Shown: positions 25,976 to 35,081 of the stretch, piece after piece | Numbering within the stretch: the stretch's first letter is position 1 | How the letters are laid out: each line of letters begins with the position of its first letter | Assembly: GCA_934636905.1 (NCBI GenBank) | Contig: CAKUBJ010000008.1 | Coordinates: 1 to 53,507 of the forward strand | DNA from: an uncultured Dysosmobacter sp. | Lineage (GTDB): Bacteria; Bacillota; Clostridia; Oscillospirales; Oscillospiraceae | Reading direction: 5' to 3' | Length of the DNA: 53,507 nt | Made by a program: the position numbers and the translations under genes | Notes under the pieces: model-generated | The model's database searches: none | What the model saw: only the letters and a program-made list of their open reading frames with translations | What the model was told of the DNA's origin: nothing

Positions 25976-27778
25976 ATGAATACCACCTATTCCCACCGCA
26001 CCGACATCGATCCCATGGATCCCATGCGCCCCACATGGAGCGGCACCATATCCCGCGACGTTGAGGTGGGCGGCGTCCGGCGGCGGGTTATCTATTATAT
26101 CCCTGAAACCGCCATGGCCGCCACCGCCGGTGTGATGCTGCTGCCTCCCGGCGGGGTTTCCGCCGAGGAATTTCTGGAAAAAAGCAGTTGGCGGCAGCTG
26201 GCGGACACGGAGGAGTGCAAGGAGAAGTTCATCCTCTGCGTGCTGGAAAGCGGCCCGGAGGGCTGGAATACCCATGAGGCCTACGGCCTGCCAGACGGCG
26301 AAATCGCCTATGTCCATACCGCGTGTCTGGATTTTGCCCGCCGGGATCTGTTCTGCGTCCATGAATCCAAGTATTACATGGTGGGCTACAAAGACGGCGG
26401 CGCCATCGCCCAGATGGCGGCCATGTACGATCCCGCTTTCTTCGCCGGCATTGCCGCCGTGGAAAGCCCCCCGGTATCCGACGGATACCGGGCGCAGGCG
26501 GGCAGCGACTGGTGCCTGAATCTGGACGGCTTTGAGGATCCCGACCATCACCTGAACCTCCGCAAGGGGCAGATCCCCCTGCCTGCGTGGCTGATTGCCA
26601 GAAGTGAGGAGGCGCTCTGTCAGGCAGACTTGGAATACTGGAAGACCGCCTGCGGCGCGGACGCCTGCCGCCGCATGGAACGGGACACCACGGCCTGGCT
26701 CCGGGAGACGCCTCCGGCGGATCCCGTGGATCAGGACAAAGAAGCCCACCGGGTCTGGGTCAGCGTGATTCCCGGCGCCGCCGCTGACTTCGGCTTTACG
26801 GTAAACCGCCGCATCTGGAAGGATTTCCTGTACCGGGTGCGCCGCTGGATGAGCGAGCCGGGGGGAAGCCTGCGGATGACCCGGGATCCCGTCCGGGATC
26901 TGGGCTGCGAGTACCACTACGAGCCGGTAGGGGGCTGGATGCGGGAGTGGTACGTCTATGTGCCGCAGCAGGTGCGTGAGAATCCCCATCAGAGCGTCCC
27001 CGTGGTGTTCATCAGCCATGGCTACACCTGCTCCGGGGAGATCTATCTGGGGAACTCCGAGTGGAACCGGGTGGCGGACAGGTACGGCTTCCTTGTGATT
27101 GCCGCCACCGGCCCCTATGACTACATTCAGGGGGAAGGGGAGAACAACGCCTGCAAGTTTGAAAATACCCAGCTGCCTGCCTGGAACATCTTCGGAAAGC
27201 AGGGCCTGCCGGATGAAATCGCCTTCTTCCGCCATATGCTGGCGGATGTAAAGACCCGCTATCAGGTGGATGAGGAGCGCATTTATGCCACCGGCCACTC
27301 CTGGGGCTCCATGATGACCCAGTATCTGGGCATGGCCATGCCGGAGGTGTTTGCGGCCATTGCCCCCTGCTCCGGCGTACTGTTTGACGAGCACGACAAG
27401 ACCCTTCTGAAAAATCCGCAGATCATTTCCAAGCCTGCCTGTGACCTGCCGGTGTGGATGTTTGTGGGCGAGCGGGAGCCGTGGCTCTTTCCCCATTTCC
27501 CGGAGGGAGAAAACGCTCCCGCCCGCAGCATCCGCCTGTGGTGGCAGCGCAATCACATGGAGGGGGACGCTCCGGATACCTTCCGGGAGGGCTGGGTACA
27601 GCAGGGCCGTTGGAATGACCGGGGCTGGGATAAAAACGGCATCCCCATGATCCGCTACAGCTGGATTACCGATCTGCCCCATGCCACCATGCCGGAGATG
27701 TCCTTCCGTATCTGGGAAGACTTCTTCTCCAAACTCCGGCGGGATCACACCACGGGGAAACCTGCCCCGCTGGCATAA
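25976..27778 (+). CDS. Two-domain alpha/beta-hydrolase esterase, paralogue 3
   Basis: 600 residues; ATG at 25976 follows AAAGGAGG. The N-terminal domain carries GYKDGGAIAQMAAMYDP at the old nucleophile elbow, again without Ser. The C-terminal esterase has FISHGYTCSGEIYLG and nucleophile S442 in ATGHSWGSMM, so the residue after Ser is Trp where the other two have Asn, a change that borders the active site. No export signal. Gaps of 41 and 35 bases between the three genes and 79 before the MFS gene, with no terminator between them, indicate one operon. Confidence 0.8.
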   Translation: MNTTYSHRTDIDPMDPMRPTWSGTISRDVEVGGVRRRVIYYIPETAMAATAGVMLLPPGGVSAEEFLEKSSWRQLADTEECKEKFILCVLESGPEGWNTHEAYGLPDGEIAYVHTACLDFARRDLFCVHESKYYMVGYKDGGAIAQMAAMYDPAFFAGIAAVESPPVSDGYRAQAGSDWCLNLDGFEDPDHHLNLRKGQIPLPAWLIARSEEALCQADLEYWKTACGADACRRMERDTTAWLRETPPADPVDQDKEAHRVWVSVIPGAAADFGFTVNRRIWKDFLYRVRRWMSEPGGSLRMTRDPVRDLGCEYHYEPVGGWMREWYVYVPQQVRENPHQSVPVVFISHGYTCSGEIYLGNSEWNRVADRYGFLVIAATGPYDYIQGEGENNACKFENTQLPAWNIFGKQGLPDEIAFFRHMLADVKTRYQVDEERIYATGHSWGSMMTQYLGMAMPEVFAAIAPCSGVLFDEHDKTLLKNPQIISKPACDLPVWMFVGEREPWLFPHFPEGENAPARSIRLWWQRNHMEGDAPDTFREGWVQQGRWNDRGWDKNGIPMIRYSWITDLPHATMPEMSFRIWEDFFSKLRRDHTTGKPAPLA

Positions 27779-27857
27779 TTTCTCTGAATCTGTGGGGCAG
27801 GCCGGCCGGTGCCGCCTGCCCCACCTCAAAACGCATATAAGAAAGTCGGGTGCTCCC

Positions 27858-29171
27858 ATGCAGAAAGAACACAACCGCTCCGTTTACTGGATGACCGCGG
27901 TGCTCTGCGGCTTTGCCATGATTGCGGCACTGTTTTTCAGCGGCACGCTGGTGGTTAACTACACGGCAGTCATCACGGAGGATCTGGGCATCAGCCGCAC
28001 CGCCTTTTCTGCGTACAGCGCCATCCGCTCGCTTGTCACCTTTGCGGCGAATCTGATGATGGTAAAGCTGGTCCGGCGGTTTTCCCTGAAAACGCTGATT
28101 CTGACAGGGCTTGTCAGCAGTGCGCTGAACCTTCTGATTCTCTCCCTCTGCCGCAGCTTTCCCGCCGTCTGCCTGCTGGCGCTGTTGGGAGGAGGCGCTT
28201 CCGCCCTGTGCGGCGCGGTTCCCCTGACCATGGTTATCCGGAACTGGTTCCGGAAAAGCTACGGCACGATTCTGGCGCTGGTCATGTCCGCTTCCGGTAT
28301 CGGCGGCGTGGTCATCAGCCCGGCGGTCAGCCTGCTGACGGAGTCCGCCGGCTGGCGGGTCAGCTTCCGGGTTCTGGCGGCGTTCAGCCTGCTGGTGTGT
28401 GCCCTGTGCCTGTTCCTGCTGCACACGGATCCCGGAGAACTGGGGTTTCCTGCCTACGGCGCCGCCCCGGACGACCTGCCTGCTCAGGCGGAGGCAGCCG
28501 AACCGGCGTCGGGGCAAAGCGTTTCCCTGCTTGGCCGGGATCAGGCCTCCAGGGATACCCGGACGCTGCTGTTCATCACCGGCTGCTTTTCTCTGGGAGC
28601 GCTGGGGATTTTCACCAATGTTGCCTCCGTCATTCAGGATGCCGGCCTGCCCTCCCTGTTTGCCACCGGGATTGCCCTTAGCTGCGCCTCCTTTTCCAAC
28701 AGCCTTGGCAAAATCGGGATGGGGTGGATCAATGACCGCTTCGGCACCGGCGTCATGCTGATGCTGTGGTACGGCATCTGCCCCCTTTCCATGGCCTACT
28801 TCCTGCTGTTCCCGGCCCCTTCGGAGGCACTGGCCATTCCCGGCGCCCTGCTCATCGGCTTCACTGCGGGAATCTACACGGTGCCGGTTCCTCTGACCTG
28901 CTCCAAGCTGTTCCGGGACAGGGAACTCTGCCTGTCTGCCATGAGCATCTGCTCCGCCGGCAGCAACCTGTTTTACGCACTTACCGGCTTTATCTGCCAC
29001 GGCTTTTACGATTATACCGGCAGCTATGCCGGCGCTCTGCTGTTTTCCACGGTGCTGGGGGTACTTGCCTTTGCGGTGCTGATGGTTCTTCTGCGGCGGG
29101 AGCGTCAGGTGTTTTTCCCGGAAAGACGGCAGACGGCGCGTCCTGCTTTTGACGGCGGATATGAGGCATAA
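27858..29171 (+). CDS. MFS transporter, oxalate/formate antiporter (OFA)-like
   Basis: 437 residues, twelve membrane segments. Start ATG at 27858 with only a weak ribosome site. The signature NWFRKSYGTILALVMSASGIGGVVISP and DPGELGFPAYG before the long central loop match OFA-type carriers of the major facilitator superfamily. The central loop (about 195-235) is cytoplasmic and Ala/Asp/Glu-rich. As last gene of the esterase operon it probably imports an organic anion or exports a product of ester cleavage, such as a carboxylate. Transcription ends in the stem at 29226-29258. Confidence 0.85.
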   Translation: MQKEHNRSVYWMTAVLCGFAMIAALFFSGTLVVNYTAVITEDLGISRTAFSAYSAIRSLVTFAANLMMVKLVRRFSLKTLILTGLVSSALNLLILSLCRSFPAVCLLALLGGGASALCGAVPLTMVIRNWFRKSYGTILALVMSASGIGGVVISPAVSLLTESAGWRVSFRVLAAFSLLVCALCLFLLHTDPGELGFPAYGAAPDDLPAQAEAAEPASGQSVSLLGRDQASRDTRTLLFITGCFSLGALGIFTNVASVIQDAGLPSLFATGIALSCASFSNSLGKIGMGWINDRFGTGVMLMLWYGICPLSMAYFLLFPAPSEALAIPGALLIGFTAGIYTVPVPLTCSKLFRDRELCLSAMSICSAGSNLFYALTGFICHGFYDYTGSYAGALLFSTVLGVLAFAVLMVLLRRERQVFFPERRQTARPAFDGGYEA

Positions 29172-29225
29172 TCCCCGGGGCGGTTTGCCTGCACCCTTTT
29201 TGAAATTGAGACATGGAAAACACAA

Positions 29226-29258
29226 AAGCGGCGGACTCCGGATGGGAGTCCGCCGCTT
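29226..29258 (+). terminator. Terminator of the esterase/MFS operon, with repeat copy B fused to it
   Basis: AAGCGGCGGACTCC (29226-29239) pairs perfectly with GGAGTCCGCCGCTT (29245-29258). Only two Ts remain before the dispersed repeat begins. Confidence 0.75.
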
Positions 29259-29410
29259 GAGGCTGTCAATAAAGTGGTAAGTTTTCCGCGACGGTAAGGC
29301 AGGGCAGCCGTCAGCGGCTCTGCCGCCTACGGATGCCGCGTACCCCTTGCGGGTAAAGGGTGTGTGCGGGACTGCGCCCACAGGCGCGTTTCGGAGCGTA
29401 ACCGCCGCAA
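29259..29410 (+). repeat. Dispersed terminator-associated repeat, copy B (right end missing)
   Basis: GAGGCTGTCAATAAAGTGG opens a stretch of about 150 bases nearly identical to the first 150 bases of copy C at 37007, including GGCAGGGCAGCCGTCAGCGG and TACCCCTTGCGGGTAAAGGG. The right end with CGACACGCTG is absent. Sequence between 29411 and the kinase stop at 29450 is not recognised. Confidence 0.85.
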
Positions 29411-29449
29411 GGCGGTTACAGGCTGCCTGCCGGATTTGAAATCGGCCTC

Positions 29450-30505
29450 TTACAGGTTCGGGGAGAGGGAGCCGCCTGCCATCCGTATGGTTTTCGCTTC
29501 GCCGCCGCCGGCAGCTGCTTTCCGCACCGGCAGAACGATTTCCACCGTGCTGCCCACGGAGGGGGTGCTGTAAATCCGCAGGCCGTATTCCGGGCCGAAC
29601 AGCAGCTGGATGCGCTCGTTGATATTGGGCAGGGCAACGCCGCTGTGGCTCCGCCTGCCTTCCGAAAAGCCGGCGTCTGCGTCTCTGCTGCCCCTGCACA
29701 TGGCCAGATTCAGCTGATCCAGCTGCTGCTGAGACATTCCGGTGCCGTAATCCGTCACGGAGAGGATCAGCCGGGCATCCGTCAGCTTCAGGGAGATGTC
29801 CAGATACTCCTTGTCCCGCACGGAGTCCCGCAGGCCGTGCAGCAGGGCATTTTCGATAATGGGCTGCAGGGTCAGGCGGGGCAGCAGGCACTGATAGATG
29901 TCGTGCCGCTCCACTTCCTCCACCTGAATGCGCACCTCAAACTTTTCACCGAAGCGGTAGTTTTGAATTTTGATATAGGCAAAGGCGTTCCGCAGCTCGT
30001 CGGACACGGTCACCAGCGCGTTTTTCCGGCTGATGCTGTATCGGAAGAACTCCGACAGGGAGCGGGCCATGTCCGCAATGGAGCGGTTCCCCTCCACAAT
30101 GGCCTGTCCCCGGATGCATTCCAGCGTGTTGTAGAGGAAGTGCGGGTTGATCTGACTTTGCAGGGCGTCCAGTTCCGCCTGCCGGAAGGAGGTGCGGGTT
30201 TTGTATTCCCGGTCGATGAGCGCCTGAAAGCGATCCAGCAGGGGGGAGGACTCATCGCAGTCATTTTCATAGCCCAGAGACGTGAGAATATCGGAGGTTC
30301 TCTGCTCCAGCCGGATCAGCGGCATCAGCAGATGCCGGCAGGTGATATAGAGCACAAGAACCACGGAGACGGCCAGCAGCGCCAGCAGACCCAGCAGTAG
30401 CTGCCGGTGCTGAGGATGGAACAGGCAGACGACCATCACGCCGGCCGACGAGCCCAGCAGCAGACAGCCGCTGAGCAGGTAGGAGAGAACCAGTTGCTTT
30501 TTCAT
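29450..30505 (-). CDS. Sensor histidine kinase, LytS/YesM family
   Basis: 351 residues. Two N-terminal membrane segments (about 5-28 and 36-56) with almost no extracellular domain, then a HAMP-like linker and the His_kinase domain with H122 in QINPHFLYNTLECIRGQ, and the ATPase with QPIIENALLHGL, DYGTGM and GVALPNINERIQLLFG. The tiny outside loop means it is unlikely to bind a ligand directly by an extracellular sensor. GGAGG precedes ATG at 30505, 19 bases after the response regulator stop. Third gene of an operon with an RbsA-like ATPase and an AraC-type response regulator, so the ATPase may provide the signal input. Confidence 0.9.
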   Translation of the reverse strand: MKKQLVLSYLLSGCLLLGSSAGVMVVCLFHPQHRQLLLGLLALLAVSVVLVLYITCRHLLMPLIRLEQRTSDILTSLGYENDCDESSPLLDRFQALIDREYKTRTSFRQAELDALQSQINPHFLYNTLECIRGQAIVEGNRSIADMARSLSEFFRYSISRKNALVTVSDELRNAFAYIKIQNYRFGEKFEVRIQVEEVERHDIYQCLLPRLTLQPIIENALLHGLRDSVRDKEYLDISLKLTDARLILSVTDYGTGMSQQQLDQLNLAMCRGSRDADAGFSEGRRSHSGVALPNINERIQLLFGPEYGLRIYSTPSVGSTVEIVLPVRKAAAGGGEAKTIRMAGGSLSPNL

Positions 30506-30523
30506 ATCCCAACCTCCGGGGCA

Positions 30524-32101
30524 TCAGCCGTAAATACGCCGAAATTCCGTAGGCGTCACGCCGTAATACTTCTTAAAGACCTTGGAGAAATACTTCACGT
30601 CGCCGTAGCCGCACCGCTGGGAGATGTCCTGCACGTTCCCGTGTTTCCCCAGCAGCTGTCTGGCCTGCTCCATCCGCAGCTGCAGCACATAGTCCTTGAA
30701 ATTCATGCCGATTCTGGACTTGAAGTACTCACTGAGATAGCCCGGCGTCAGATACACCGCAGCGGCCACCTCCTCCAGTGACAGGGTATCCGTCAGGTGA
30801 TTGGAAATGTAGGCGGTGATGTGCTCAATGGTGTGATCCGCCGATTTTTTCCGCTCCTGCACATCCGCCTGGACTCTCCGCACCAGTTCGGTGATATAGT
30901 GCTGCAGATCCTGCACGGTGATGCAGTTTTCAATCTGTCCCATGTAGCTTTCCCACTGAATGGGGGTCTGGGGATACTTCCGGGATACGGTTTCAAAAAA
31001 GACCTCCAGGAGTGATGCCGCACAGGGCAGCAGCAGGAAAGCCTCCGCATTCGTAACCCGATCCTGCTCCACCGCCTTGGCCAGATGGGTTTGCAGCCAT
31101 TGCAGCGCTGCGTCGGATTCCGGCGCTTCCAGCGCTTCCGCCAGCTGCGCCCGCTCCATATCGGTGACGGTGCAGGCGCCCTGAGGGGAATCCGGATAGG
31201 TATCCGCCGCGTAGATCATATGGCTGCCCATGGCGCACCGGGCATTCACTGCCCGAATGGTGCGCCTGCACGCTTCCTGAAAGGCGGAAAAATCCTCATG
31301 GACGCCGCTGAGCCCGATGACCGCAGACGCGGCGGGGGAGTGGCCGTCGTCATACATACAGAGATATTCCCGGCCTGCCCGTTCCAGTCCCTTCTGCACC
31401 GCGTCCGCCGCCTGCGCCGGGTACCCCAGCAGCAGGACAAGGAACGCCCCCCGGGGGATGGAAACCACCTCGGTGCAGAGGCCGCCCACCTCCTCCAGCA
31501 GAAACTGCTCCAATTCTCTGGCCTGAGCGGAGAACTTCTCCTTTGCGGCGGGACAGCCTGCGTTGAACTTGACCGCCGCACAGGAGAACATCCCCTCCGA
31601 AAAATGCGCTCCACAGGATTCGTTGCAGGTGTGCATGGGCATGAACTTCCCCATGATGAGACGGTTCAGCAGCTGCGCCTTGAGGATGGTGCTGTTCTGA
31701 CTGGCGGTGGTTTTGGCCTTTGCGGCCATGTCAAGCGTGTTTGTCAGCTGCGTAATCAGTGCGCACAATTCCGTGTCGTCAATGGGCTTCAGCAGGTAAT
31801 CCTCCACGCCGAAGCGCAGCGCCTGCTGCACATAGGAAAAGTCGTTGTAGCCGCTGATGACCACAAAGCGGCCGGCAAAGCCGGCGGCCTTGGACTGCTC
31901 AATGACCTCAAGGCCGCTGAGCAGGGGCAGGTTGATGTCGGTGAGGACAATGTCCGGCTGAAGCCGGGTGATCATGTCCAGCGCCTGCCGGCCGTTGGAG
32001 GCCTCTCCCACCACCTGAACGGAGGGCACGCCCTCCTCCAGGATGGAGCGGATCAGTGCGGAAATCCAGACTTCGTCTTCAATAATCAGAACTTTGTACA
32101 T
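30524..32101 (-). CDS. Response regulator with AraC-type DNA-binding domain (YesN family)
   Basis: 525 residues. Receiver domain at residues 1-120 with phospho-acceptor D55 (IVLTDINLP) and K at KPIDD. A long middle region with several Cys (CNESCGAHFSEGMFSC) follows. The C-terminal AraC helix-turn-helix pair spans about 425-525 (LEEVAAAVYLTPGYLSEYFKS…ISQRCGYGDVKYFSKVFKKYYGVTPTEFRR). The upstream ATG at 32107 overlaps the TAA of the ATPase gene (TAATG) but sits too close to GAAGGAT, so ATG at 32101 is chosen; either way translation is coupled. Likely activates carbohydrate genes nearby, e.g. the ABC/esterase/MFS block. Confidence 0.9.
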   Translation of the reverse strand: MYKVLIIEDEVWISALIRSILEEGVPSVQVVGEASNGRQALDMITRLQPDIVLTDINLPLLSGLEVIEQSKAAGFAGRFVVISGYNDFSYVQQALRFGVEDYLLKPIDDTELCALITQLTNTLDMAAKAKTTASQNSTILKAQLLNRLIMGKFMPMHTCNESCGAHFSEGMFSCAAVKFNAGCPAAKEKFSAQARELEQFLLEEVGGLCTEVVSIPRGAFLVLLLGYPAQAADAVQKGLERAGREYLCMYDDGHSPAASAVIGLSGVHEDFSAFQEACRRTIRAVNARCAMGSHMIYAADTYPDSPQGACTVTDMERAQLAEALEAPESDAALQWLQTHLAKAVEQDRVTNAEAFLLLPCAASLLEVFFETVSRKYPQTPIQWESYMGQIENCITVQDLQHYITELVRRVQADVQERKKSADHTIEHITAYISNHLTDTLSLEEVAAAVYLTPGYLSEYFKSRIGMNFKDYVLQLRMEQARQLLGKHGNVQDISQRCGYGDVKYFSKVFKKYYGVTPTEFRRIYG

Positions 32102-32106
32102 ACACA

Positions 32107-33621
32107 TTATCCTTCCGGTTCGGAATCAGGCAGCAGCATGGAAAGAATCCGCTGGGGCGTGATATGCGGTGCGGACACGGTTCCCACCACCCGGTTGTTG
32201 TTGATGACCAGCACCTGGGAGCACAGCGGGGAGAGTTCACCGAAATTGGACAGCTCCACCATCACCGCAGTCCCCTCTGACGCCTTTCTCCGCAGAATGG
32301 CCGTCAGTTCCGCCCGCCCCCGAGGATCCAGATTTTTGAATGGCTCGTTAAGCATCAGTACCTTCAGCGGCATACTCAGCCATCTGGCCAGAGAAAGCCG
32401 CTTCTGCATTCCGGCGCTGAGGGCATACGAGGCGGAGGACAGCGTCCGCCCCTCCCCCAGATTGAGAAAGTCAAGGTACTGCTCCGCCACATACTCCTCC
32501 AGCGGCGCGGCCACAAAGTGGCCGGGAAACAGCCGGTGCAGAAAGGGCAGGGTGATATTCTGGGTACAGGTCAGCTGGGGAACCAGATCCTGATAGTGGA
32601 CGGAATCGCTGGCACAGCCGATGCCGGCGTCAATGGCCGCAGAGGGGGAGGGAACGGAAACCGGCTTCCCCTCTATCAGGTAGGAGCCTCTGACCCGGCC
32701 GGACAGCCCGAACAGGCTTTCACAGACGGACTGCCGGATGGGGCCTGCATTGACGATCCCCATGATTTCTCCGGCATGGACGCAGAACCGGAGAGGGGTC
32801 GCAAGTCCCGGAACCTTCTGGACGTCCACACGGAAAATTTCCCGTCCCGCTGTCGGCAGCGTCTCCTCCTGCGCATCCTCCGCTGCTCCGCCGTTAAGCA
32901 CGGGTACGGCCATGGCCAGCAGCTGCGTCAGATCACCGGGATTATCCATGGTGGCGGCGCAGTGGCCGGCTCGCAGAATACTGATCCGATCCGCAATGTC
33001 GCAGGCGTTCTGAAAGCTGTGGGAGGTAAAGAGAATGGTGACGCCGCGCTTTTGCACATGGCGCAGGATCTTCTTGAAGGTGACGGCTTCCATGGCATCC
33101 AGCACCGAAAACGGCTCGTCAATCACCAGCAGCTTCACATGGCAGGCAAGGGCGCACAGGATATTTGCGATTTTCCGCCCCAGAACGGTGAGGCTGTGAC
33201 CTGGCGCGGTGTCCTTCATGATGCCGGTCAGTTCAAATTCCTCCAGCAGCTGCCTGGTATAGCGGTGTGCCGCCGCACTGTCGAAGAAGCCCCGCCGTTT
33301 CCCGTGAATCCAGAGGGCAACGTTTTCCGCCAGATCCAGCTGCGGCACAATCTCCGGCACGGTTTCCAACGCATAGATGCCCAGCGCGTTGGCGTCAAAG
33401 GAGTCCGAGAATTTTACCGGCTGTCCCTGAAACCAGATGCGGCCGCCGCTGGGGGCTGTCTGCCCTGCAATGATTTGCAGCAGGGTGGATTTGCCCACGC
33501 CGTTCAGCCCCATCAGCGCATGAATTTCCCCGGCATAAATGGTGAGATTCACATATTTCAGAAGTGGATTGTGTTCAAACCCCTTGGAGATCCAATCCAG
33601 CCGCATCAGCTCTGATTTCAT
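32107..33621 (-). CDS. Degenerate RbsA-like tandem ATPase without a permease
   Basis: 504 residues, same length and two-domain layout as sugar ABC ATPases. First domain: intact Walker A GLNGVGKST and Walker B LLVIDEPFSVLD with switch His in TSHS, but the signature reads LTVLGRK. Second domain: the P-loop region is IVNAGPIRQS, the signature LSAGMQKRLSLARWL is kept, and Walker B is VLMLNEP with Asn for Asp. No permease or binding-protein gene is adjacent. The stop codon overlaps the start region of a response regulator gene. Known: RbsA-type proteins drive sugar import. Inference: this one may have become a signalling subunit of the two-component system, or may serve a permease elsewhere. First gene of the operon. 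Confidence 0.8.
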   Translation of the reverse strand: MKSELMRLDWISKGFEHNPLLKYVNLTIYAGEIHALMGLNGVGKSTLLQIIAGQTAPSGGRIWFQGQPVKFSDSFDANALGIYALETVPEIVPQLDLAENVALWIHGKRRGFFDSAAAHRYTRQLLEEFELTGIMKDTAPGHSLTVLGRKIANILCALACHVKLLVIDEPFSVLDAMEAVTFKKILRHVQKRGVTILFTSHSFQNACDIADRISILRAGHCAATMDNPGDLTQLLAMAVPVLNGGAAEDAQEETLPTAGREIFRVDVQKVPGLATPLRFCVHAGEIMGIVNAGPIRQSVCESLFGLSGRVRGSYLIEGKPVSVPSPSAAIDAGIGCASDSVHYQDLVPQLTCTQNITLPFLHRLFPGHFVAAPLEEYVAEQYLDFLNLGEGRTLSSASYALSAGMQKRLSLARWLSMPLKVLMLNEPFKNLDPRGRAELTAILRRKASEGTAVMVELSNFGELSPLCSQVLVINNNRVVGTVSAPHITPQRILSMLLPDSEPEG

Positions 33622-33705
33622 GGCAGCTCCTCTCTACGGATCCGGCCGCACGTCCTGCGGCCGTCCGGCGTGCCGGAAGGGAGGCCCCCTCCGGGAAAAA
33701 TCGCC

Positions 33706-33744
33706 GCTCTTTACAAGTAAAGAGCGCAGGCTCCGGAGCCTGCG
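33706..33744 (-). terminator. Double-hairpin terminator of the LacI gene
   Basis: Two adjacent stems: a perfect 20-base palindrome (33725-33744) and GCTCTTTAC/GTAAAGAGC (33706-33725), followed on the minus strand by GGCGATTTTTCC. Lies just after the minus-strand LacI gene. The rest of 33622-33766 is unremarkable. Confidence 0.7.
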
Positions 33745-33766
33745 AACATAAAGACAGACTGTCGGA

Positions 33767-34819
33767 TCACTGCGGCCCCGTGGCCGCCGGCAGATTTTCG
33801 GCGCAGAGAATATCGATTTTCTCCCCCATGCCCAGAGGCTTCTGAAGCGTGCCCCGGCAGAGGTAGTCCCGCAGCATCATCAGCGGTGCGTAGCCCTGTC
33901 TTACCAGATCCTGGGGGATGGTAAAGTCCACGCTGCCGCTGAGCAGCATCTGCCGGACGCTTTCGTTGATGTCGTGGCAGATCACCCGGATCTTCCCGGT
34001 TTTTCCGGCGGCACGGACGGCCTCCACACAGCCTGCCACGTTCAGGTTGGCCATGTAGATCCCCCGCAGATCCGGATGATCGGCAATGGCGTCCTGCACC
34101 ACGGCGAAGGAGGTTTGGTAATCATTGAAGGTTTCTGCCGTCAGGATGCGATCCGGCGGATAGCCAAACTCCCGCAGCCGCTCCAGAAAGCCGGAAAGGC
34201 GCTGGCGGTGGCCGTCAAATTTCAGATTGCCTGCCGTGGCCAGAATCCGATCTCCCGGAGCCACGCATTTGTTCATCAGTTCCGCCGCCACCCGGCCTGC
34301 CTGATGGATATCCTGCCCTGCAAAGGCCAGCCGGCCGCTTTCCGGCAGATCGGAGTTAAAGGTGACGCAGGGAAGCCCCGCTTCCGTCAGCTGCCGGATA
34401 CGGTTCTGGATGGTCAGGTCATTCAGCGCGCAGACTGCCAGTCCTGCCGCCTTCTGCGCCACCAGATCCTCCAGCAGATCCACGGCCTCCTGAGGAATGT
34501 CCGTCTTGCAGCGGCGCACCAGCACCTGCACATGGCCGAAGGCCAGTTCCGCCCGGGCCTGTTCAATTCCACGACCCACTTCCCGCTGAAAGTGATCGTC
34601 AAAGTTCGGCAGCAGGACGCCCAGCGTCAGCGGCCTGCCTTCCAGCTGCTGCTGATGCTTTTCCCGGGGGGAGATGTACTCCGTTTCCTTCAGGGCCAGC
34701 AGGACGCGCTCCCGCACCTCGGGGTTCACATGGGCGCGGTGATTCAAAACCCGGTCCACGGTGCCCCGGGATACCCCCGCAGCCTCTGCCACCATCTGGA
34801 TTGTGGGACGTTTACTCAT
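33767..34819 (-). CDS. LacI-family transcriptional regulator
   Basis: 350 residues. DNA-binding domain at 1-55 (TIQMVAEAAGVSRGTVDRVLNHRAHVNPEVRERVLLAL), then a type I periplasmic-binding sensor (LTLGVLLPNFDDHFQREVGRGIEQA, FNSDLPESGRLAFAGQDIHQAGRVAAELM, GIYMANLNVAGCVEAVRAAG). This version of the HTH and sensor, with TVDRVLN, is common among regulators of ribose, rhamnose or inositol-type genes. GGAG precedes ATG at 34819. It is divergent from the isomerase/dehydrogenase pair, whose start site carries a LacI-like palindrome, so that pair is the probable target. Confidence 0.9.
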   Translation of the reverse strand: MSKRPTIQMVAEAAGVSRGTVDRVLNHRAHVNPEVRERVLLALKETEYISPREKHQQQLEGRPLTLGVLLPNFDDHFQREVGRGIEQARAELAFGHVQVLVRRCKTDIPQEAVDLLEDLVAQKAAGLAVCALNDLTIQNRIRQLTEAGLPCVTFNSDLPESGRLAFAGQDIHQAGRVAAELMNKCVAPGDRILATAGNLKFDGHRQRLSGFLERLREFGYPPDRILTAETFNDYQTSFAVVQDAIADHPDLRGIYMANLNVAGCVEAVRAAGKTGKIRVICHDINESVRQMLLSGSVDFTIPQDLVRQGYAPLMMLRDYLCRGTLQKPLGMGEKIDILCAENLPAATGPQ

Positions 34820-34939
34820 GGCTTACTCCATCCTGTTGTGCATCACACATCATCAACTCCCGCCGACGGGGAGAGATTGCCCGGTACCGGCTGCCGCGGA
34901 AAAGCAGGCCGCCGTCCGGCAAATTGTTAACATTCTATA

Positions 34940-34968
34940 AATTTACCATGTTCTCAGGCAGATGTCAA
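34940..34968 (-). promoter_or_regulatory. Sigma-A promoter of the LacI gene
   Basis: Minus strand: perfect TTGACA (34968-34963), 17-base spacer, TAAATT (34945-34940). Confidence 0.7.
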
Positions 34969-34989
34969 ATCTGCCGGTTTTGGCTTTTC

Positions 34990-35022
34990 GACAAAAAAGA
35001 CACGGTGGATTTGTTCACCGTG
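34990..35022 (-). terminator. Minus-strand terminator upstream of the LacI promoter
   Basis: CACGGTG (35001-35007) pairs with CACCGTG (35016-35022), followed on the minus strand by TCTTTTTT. It stops leftward transcripts before they reach the LacI promoter and has no role for the rightward genes, so it insulates the divergent region. Confidence 0.6.
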
Positions 35023-35051
35023 CCGGTATTGAAAAGGATCCGGAAATTTGG

Positions 35052-35080
35052 TTGACAAGTGGAACAGGACGTGCCATAAT
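35052..35080 (+). promoter_or_regulatory. Sigma-A promoter of the isomerase/dehydrogenase pair
   Basis: Perfect TTGACA (35052-35057), 17-base spacer, CATAAT (35075-35080). Confidence 0.8.
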
Positions 35081-35081
35081 G

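Noticed and set aside
25835..27874. Long minus-strand open frame opposite esterase 3 (and similar frames opposite the other esterases)
   Set aside because: Mirror of conserved coding sequence; the three antisense frames resemble one another only because the sense genes are paralogues.
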